Below are positions 58,301 through 64,000 of a stretch of DNA of 64,000 nt, piece after piece. The position numbers were made by a program, and so were the translations under genes. Position 1 is the first letter of the stretch. Every line of letters begins with the position of its first letter. This DNA is from Tubulanus polymorphus (Eukaryota; Nemertea; Palaeonemertea; Tubulaniformes; Tubulanidae): the NCBI RefSeq assembly GCF_964204645.1, contig NC_134029.1, positions 24,446,450 through 24,510,449 of the forward strand, in the 5' to 3' direction. Below the pieces are notes generated by a model. That model was not told where the DNA came from and did no database searches. It saw nothing but the letters and a program-made list of their open reading frames with translations.

Positions 58301-61300
58301 TGTTGTTTGAACTGTTTTTTAAAGAGAATTCCACATGGTATCCCGAGCCCCATTTCTGTCATGTTTGTACAGACTTTTTTGTACACACATTTTTTTTCCT
58401 GTTTGCTTGGACATTTTTGGTCCTTTCCATGCGAGCTTTTGGTGCTCTCCGTGCGAGCTTTTGGTCCTGTTCACACTGTAAGATTGTTGTTTTAGTTGAA
58501 GACTAACGGTACACAGTGACAGTACTGTATAACACTGGTTCGTCATGTACTCTCTGAATTATTTACGCACATTAAATATTTAGTTGTGTTTACACTTAAA
58601 CAAATCCCTGTCTTCAATGAGACTCACTGGGTCTCACTCTCTTATACTACTGCAATCTATATTGAGATTTTTATTATCCGCTGTATGTAGGAGACAGTCA
58701 GTCTGTCTCTCCCTGTCTCAGACACCCTCTCCCCCTGTCAGTCTGTCTCAGACACCCTCTCCCCCTGTCAGTCTGTCTCTCCCTGTCTCAGACACCCTCT
58801 CCCCCTGTCAGGCTGTCTCTCCCTGTCTCAGATACCCTCTCCCCCTCCCCCTATCAATCTCCTCTGGGATGAGATACTGTAATTGAGTGGTAGATATAAA
58901 TCTGATGTAAATTCTCTTGTGATATTTTCAGGATTTAGCGGATATTAATCAGACATCTGACTCTGGCAAGCAGGCATCCGACTCTGGCAAGCAGGCATCC
59001 GACTCTGGCAAGCAGGCATCCGACTCTGGCAAGCGAAGATCATTTCTACTGGCTCCGAAATCGTATAAAACTCAAACAACGACCGACGAATCGACGACGA
59101 CTCTTCGTAAAGAGAAATCAGATAGTGGGATTATACCACCGGCGCCATCTAGATCATCGGGAATACCGACATCGAGATCGGATTCCAGAATTAAAAATAC
59201 TAATAAATCATCAACGACGACTAGCAATGTACGATCAGGAATCCCGAAACCACCGGGCACCGGTAACCAACAACGTAGACCTGAATTACAGTTCACTGAC
59301 GGTTTAAATAAAACAACTGATCAACAGTCAGACTCATCCGTGCCCGTACCCGCATTCGTGCCCATACCTGTGCCTGCATCCGTGCCCTCATCCACACCTG
59401 TGCCCGGGCTCGTGCCCGCGCCCATCACTGTGCCCGCATCCGTATCCGTACCCACGCCCGAGCCCATCCCTGTGCCCGCATCCGTACCCACACCCGCGGT
59501 GGAGGATAATTCAGACATGGAAGCACCGTGTTTTAAACAGGGTGATTATATTTGTATTTCCGGCGTCAAATTTGGAATCGTTCGTTATTTCGGAAGAGTT
59601 CATTTCGCGGAGGGGTTGTGGTGCGGTGTAGAGTTACGCGAACCGGATGGACGTCATGACGGAACAATAGAGGGCGTTAGTTACTTCAACTGTCCGGTGA
59701 ATTGCGGTATATTCGCGCCGGCGCAGAAAGTTCAACTGTTCGCAGCGCCGGACATCACGTCACAGCCGGACACCGCGAAAAAAACATCGAAACTTAAACA
59801 ACCGAGTAAAATTAAAACGCTGACGGACTCTGTACCGGATCAACCCGTAACGAAGCCGGACTCCGTACCGGATCAACCCGTAACGAAGCCGGACTCCGTA
59901 CCGGACCAACTCGTAACGAGGCCTACGTCAAAATTAGTGAAACCTACAAAAATAGCTGTCAAAAATATTCAAACGTCGAAACAAAATGAAGAAAAACAAA
60001 TGAGTTCGGGATCGAATTTACCGGTCGGGATCAACAAGAAAAACGAGATGATCGCGGGTTGGGTATCAAATATACCGGTATCAGGGATACCTAAACCAAC
60101 AATTAAACCTAAACCTAGTTTGAATTCTACGTTTACTAAAACAGAGTCGACTTCAGGAGTCGACGCCAGTCGAGAAAACTTAAACCTGACATTTACAAAA
60201 GAGAAAACAGTTTTACCAGATTTATTGACTCCATCGGCTTTAATGAAAGATTTCACGGAAGGAGGAGAAGGTTTAATAGAATTCACAGGAACCGACGATG
60301 AATTAATATCTCACGATAGTCGAGATCAACTGATTATCGATAAACTGACTGAAATATCGACGAGTCCTAGTCACGATATCGATACTAACGATATTACGTG
60401 GTCCGCTATCGATAGTTCATCGTCGGAACATCATTCCGATATACCCCCGATAACATCTACCCCCGGTAACAACACCGTTAAAACAACACCAGGTGGCAGC
60501 ACCGCTACGACGCCACCAGAGGCCAGCACCGATCATCTACATAGTACATCGTTAATAGATATCAGTAACGTGGATTTAGATTTAATTCCGAGCGGTGTCG
60601 GAGAGAACGATGAATTAATGACGACCAGTTCAGATACGATTAAATATAGATTGGATGAAACGTACGACGTCACTTCACAGCAGCGAGAACGCCCCCTATC
60701 AATCATCTCTACAACTAGTGTCGATACAGGTATGTAGATTCTCTCACTTTTCTATAGTTGTTGAGCTTAATTTCTGTAGCTTAGCTTCGTTGACATTTAT
60801 TTACGTGAAATTGTTTTTTTCGTTTGTTTGATTTGTTTATTCCAAAATAACAATCTTTGAGTCTGTAGCAGGGTGGATCGATCCTGTATTCCACTATGGG
60901 TGGATTCAGGCTGTATTCCACTGTGGATGGATTCAGGCTGTATTCCACTGTGGATGGATTCAGGGTGTATTCCAGTATGGGTGGATTCAGGCTGTATTCC
61001 ACTGTGGGTGGATTCAGGCTGTATTCCACTGTGGGTGGATCTATCCTGTATTCCACTGTGGGTGGATCTATCATCTGTTCCTCTTCAGTCCAAGCCACCA
61101 TTTAAAAACTGTTCAAGTAAAACCTGAAATCCTGAGCAGTTGATACTACGTAGTTAAAACGTTACTTTGCTTTGAATCTGCTTTCACTGTTTTATTTCTA
61201 AGGCTATCAACCCGATAATGATTCCGAAGCTGGAACAATGACAGTGAATTCCCCGTGTGATGATTGGTCAGAAGTGATAGCAGTGTCGACCAGCACCACT

Positions 61301-64000
61301 ACAACCAGTTCATCATCGATCTATAACTCAGATCATCCTCTACAACAAGCTTATGTTCAGAACTTTCACAATTATCAACAAGGTATCATTCAGCCCCCCC
61401 CCCCCCCCACTACCTTACTCTCCTCTCCTTCAGTTTACGATAAACATTGGTTTGGGGTTTTTGTTTTGATTTATTACAGACCATTCGATATAGTTTTCTA
61501 TTAAGTAAAAATATTGCCTGTGTTAGAAGCAGAGTGTATCAATAATCTCTCTCTCTCTCTCCTGGCACACAATGAAACTAGTTTTTTTTTTCATATGTCA
61601 TATTGTAGTTGTTTCTGGTGTTTTGAGTGGCTCTGTGATCTAACTGCTGTCTCTACCTCCTCCATTCAATAGGCATCCATTGTGTTAATCATTATACTGA
61701 TTATTTCCCCTGATGGAATTCAAAATCATATTATCAATTGGCTGACGTCAGAGACTGGAGCACTTGAGCGCCAAGATTCAATTACTAGACAATCACTCAT
61801 TAAATTAATTTTAATGTCCGCATAGTTGATGTAATTTCTGGTGCAGTTGGTCTTATTTCTGGCCTCAATTTTGGAATTGAAATAAAGAATGTCAAGATGA
61901 GATATATTATGAAGAAAACAAAGGATGAAATACAGGTTAAGGATTATAATGAAATGAGTCCTTCATATTGTATACTATAGATCTCAGTATGCGGTGCTAA
62001 AAAGCCGATCATTTCTCTGAAATAGCACAGCATTGTTTACTACCAGGCAATAGTGAGTTTACGCTTGAATAACGTTTTTTTTCTGATGTATTTTTCCAGC
62101 TATTATGAAACGAACTTTAAACTCGAAACCGGCAGAAAGTGATTCGGATTTATACAGTAGCGATGGCGGTACGATGATCGATGAGAATACTGATCTAGAA
62201 TTAATGTAAGTTTGTATTCTCCTCCTCTGACTCTGCTGGATCAACCAAGTTTATAATACTAACGCACAGTAGACTGTGCTGTAGTCTTGAAGATCTGTTT
62301 ATTGCTGATATGATACCAGTTTAATCATTTTTCGAACCGCATGAAGTATAAGTCATCCAGCTCTCAGTTATCGGACAGATTTTCTTGATCTGAATTTAGC
62401 GCAGTTTTATTACACAGTATTAAACGTGCTTTGAAGGATGAAAGTATTAAGAGTGATGATTGACGAGGGTAGTGGCTGATAGCGAGAGTTCTGCCCTGAT
62501 GTTTTAGAGTGGGTTACATGTTATTGAAATGTTATATGAATGATTATTTTCAGGGAAGATGATGAAAAGTTAGAGGAAGATGAAGAGATCAAAGAGAACA
62601 GCGATACTGAAAGTCAATCCGATAATATCGAAGCTGAAGAAATTAATATTCATGAACTTTCAACACCGGTTATTGAAGACCTACCTGCAATACCTGATAA
62701 TGAGACTATAGATGGAGCTGCGATCGCTACCGATGATGATTTATATAAAACCGATATCGCTGCAGTTATTCTCAGTATTCAAGAAGTTAGTGATGATTTA
62801 AAGGTTGAAGATATTGAAACCTGTGATGGATTGTTAGATGCTGATCATGCTGTTGGTTTGACGAATGCTGGTCATGAAAGTAAAGAAGCTTTGATAAATG
62901 AAGATGTTGAAATCGGTGATCTTGATAGCCGGGAGGTTCGTATTGACAGAGATACCCAGGACATTGATACCAGGGATACCCAGGATGTTGATACCCAGGA
63001 TATTGATACCCAGGAGGTGCCTGATAGGGATACCTTTGAGCTGAATATTGAGGATGGTCAGGTGATAGATATTACTATGAAAAGCCAAGATACTGACATA
63101 GTTGGACAGAAGACTGATCAAAATGGACAAGGGGCAAAGCATGATGGACAAGATGCTGAACAGGATGGACAAGATGCTGAGCAAGTTGGACAAGATGCTG
63201 AGCAGGATGGACAAGATGCTGAGCAGGATGGACAAGATGTTGGTGTTGCCTCCAATGAAACGTTTGATTTTACAAAGAATGAAGATGATTTAAAAGTTAA
63301 AGAAGCTGATCAAAACGAAACTGATTTATCCGTATTGAGTTTGAATCAAGGAATCGTTATAGAAATGATTCATGTCGATACTGACGAAGATGAGGATAAA
63401 AATGAAGAGAAACAGAATGAGGAAATACCAGAAAAACAATCTCAAACCGATAACACAGACAATGTGATTGAGGTGAAGGTCGATATGGATGGCTTGAAGG
63501 TTGAAACAGAAGAGGTGAAGGTCGATACAGATGAGGTGAAGGTCGATGCGGAGATAGATGGTAATAAAAAGCTCGAGGAGACGGAAGGAAAAGAAACGGA
63601 ATCAAAATCCGTAAAAACTGAGAAGAAAACGAAAACAAAACCTCAAACGAAGAAAGTCGTTAGTCCGGTTTCTGAGTATAAAAAACCGAATGTAGGATCT
63701 CGATTAGCGGATTACATTAATAAACCGGCGCCACCGCCTAAACCTAGACCTGAGAGAAAAACACCAGCAACTGTTATTCATCATAAGAAAAAAGATTCAC
63801 CCGATAAAACAACAGTTAAAGATAAAACACCGGTTAAAGATAAAACACCGGTTAAAGAACAACCGCCAAAAATAATAATCAAACGAGAACGACCGAAGAG
63901 TAAATGGGAGATGATCATGTCTAAAATAGAGGAAAATAAAGAGACGGAAAAAGTGAAACCAAAAACTGAAGTGAAAAGTCGTATCGATAAAACAGCACCA
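55347..64000 (+). CDS. CAP-Gly domain protein, large and acidic (5' part; runs off window)
   Basis: Proposed exons: 55347-55349 (only ATG, donor GTAAGT), 58932-60729, 61203-61382, 62100-62205 and 62554 to beyond 64000, all frame-consistent; the first exon is inferred. The CAP-Gly domain lies at about 59542-59745 (VKFGIVRYFGRVHFAEGLWC, then DGRHDGTIEGVSYFNCP), with GRHDG in place of GKNDG. Such domains bind the EEY/F end of tubulin and CLIP/EB partners. The rest is disordered: four SDSGKQA units at the start, a Pro-Val-rich array (PVPASVP), three DSVPDQPVTKP units, then Ser/Thr/Asp-rich sequence. The last exon is extremely acidic, with DTQD and GQDAEQD repeats, and turns basic near the window end (KPAPPPKPRPE; SKWEMIMSKIEEN). 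Resembles CLIP-like or centrosomal microtubule proteins; no orthologue is assigned. Confidence 0.8.
57148..57466. repeat. 27-bp minisatellite, about 12 copies
   Basis: Unit contains GTATATGGTTGAGATACTGA. Its length is a multiple of three, so it gives open frames on both strands. It lies in the large first intron of the CAP-Gly gene. Confidence 0.9.
57683..57720. repeat. C run followed by CAG microsatellite
   Basis: A run of about a dozen C followed by about nine CAG units, in intron 1 of the CAP-Gly gene. Confidence 0.9.
57943..58024. repeat. CT-rich simple repeat
   Basis: CTCTCCC-type repeat, intronic. Confidence 0.85.
58694..58856. repeat. Minisatellite GTCTGTCTCTCCCTGTCTCA
   Basis: Four to five copies of a CT-rich unit with CAGACACCCTCTCCCCC, 75 bp before the exon at 58932. 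Confidence 0.85.
60870..61080. repeat. 27-bp minisatellite in CAP-Gly gene intron
   Basis: Eight copies of a unit containing GGTGGATTCAGGCTGTATTC; the last two switch to GGATCTATC variants. Intronic between exons ending at 60729 and starting at 61203; open in several frames by virtue of its length. Confidence 0.88.

Overview
The window is nuclear DNA of an animal. Genes are split by GT-AG introns (often phase 1), a eukaryotic tRNA with internal promoter boxes is present, introns are full of mini- and microsatellites and short inverted-repeat elements, and the protein families are metazoan: SLC16-like transporters, ninjurins, rhodopsin-type GPCRs, SNX25 and a CAP-Gly protein. Lineage-specific tandem SLC16 and GPCR copies together with an AVT3-like amino-acid transporter fit a marine invertebrate, most likely a spiralian such as a mollusc, annelid or brachiopod. 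That placement is inference; no species marker is visible. There is no operon, CRISPR array or prokaryotic signal.

Layout. (1) 2289-14217, minus: a 17-exon AVT3-like (Aa_trans, SLC36-like) amino-acid transporter, rebuilt with every splice phase consistent (492 codons). (2) 15640-30569, plus: four tandem four-exon monocarboxylate-transporter-like (SLC16-type) genes, here A to D; a tRNA-Gly(UCC) lies on the minus strand between B and C. A and B are a recent duplicate pair, C is a mosaic partly overwritten by A/B-like sequence, D is the most diverged. (3) 31433-34503, minus: two ninjurin-like genes in tandem. (4) 35255-43968: a GPCR island with two intact intronless receptors (37865-39088 and 42748-43968), one internally deleted copy and an unrelated TM7 fragment. 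Lying inside it on the opposite strand is a fifth SLC16-like gene (E, 39646-42038) and a remnant of a sixth. (5) 44140-54458, minus: a complete SNX25 orthologue in 20 coding exons (947 codons). (6) Across a shared 5' region, 55347 to the window end, plus: the first exons of a large acidic CAP-Gly protein that runs off the window.

The genes do not form one pathway. Two are housekeeping-like (SNX25 in endosomal sorting, the CAP-Gly protein on microtubules), while the transporters, ninjurins and GPCRs are membrane proteins that have multiplied locally. The clearest signals beyond gene content are gene conversion among SLC16-like copies, including across opposite strands; an apparent 11-nt splice-site shift that keeps copy E in frame; very short palindromic insertions (18-35 bp) with 7-bp target duplications; a dispersed hairpin motif resembling a hammerhead-ribozyme core; and several families of short foldback elements, one with piggyBac-like TTAA sites.

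All exon boundaries come from reading splice signals, reading frame and family similarity. No database search or folding program was run.
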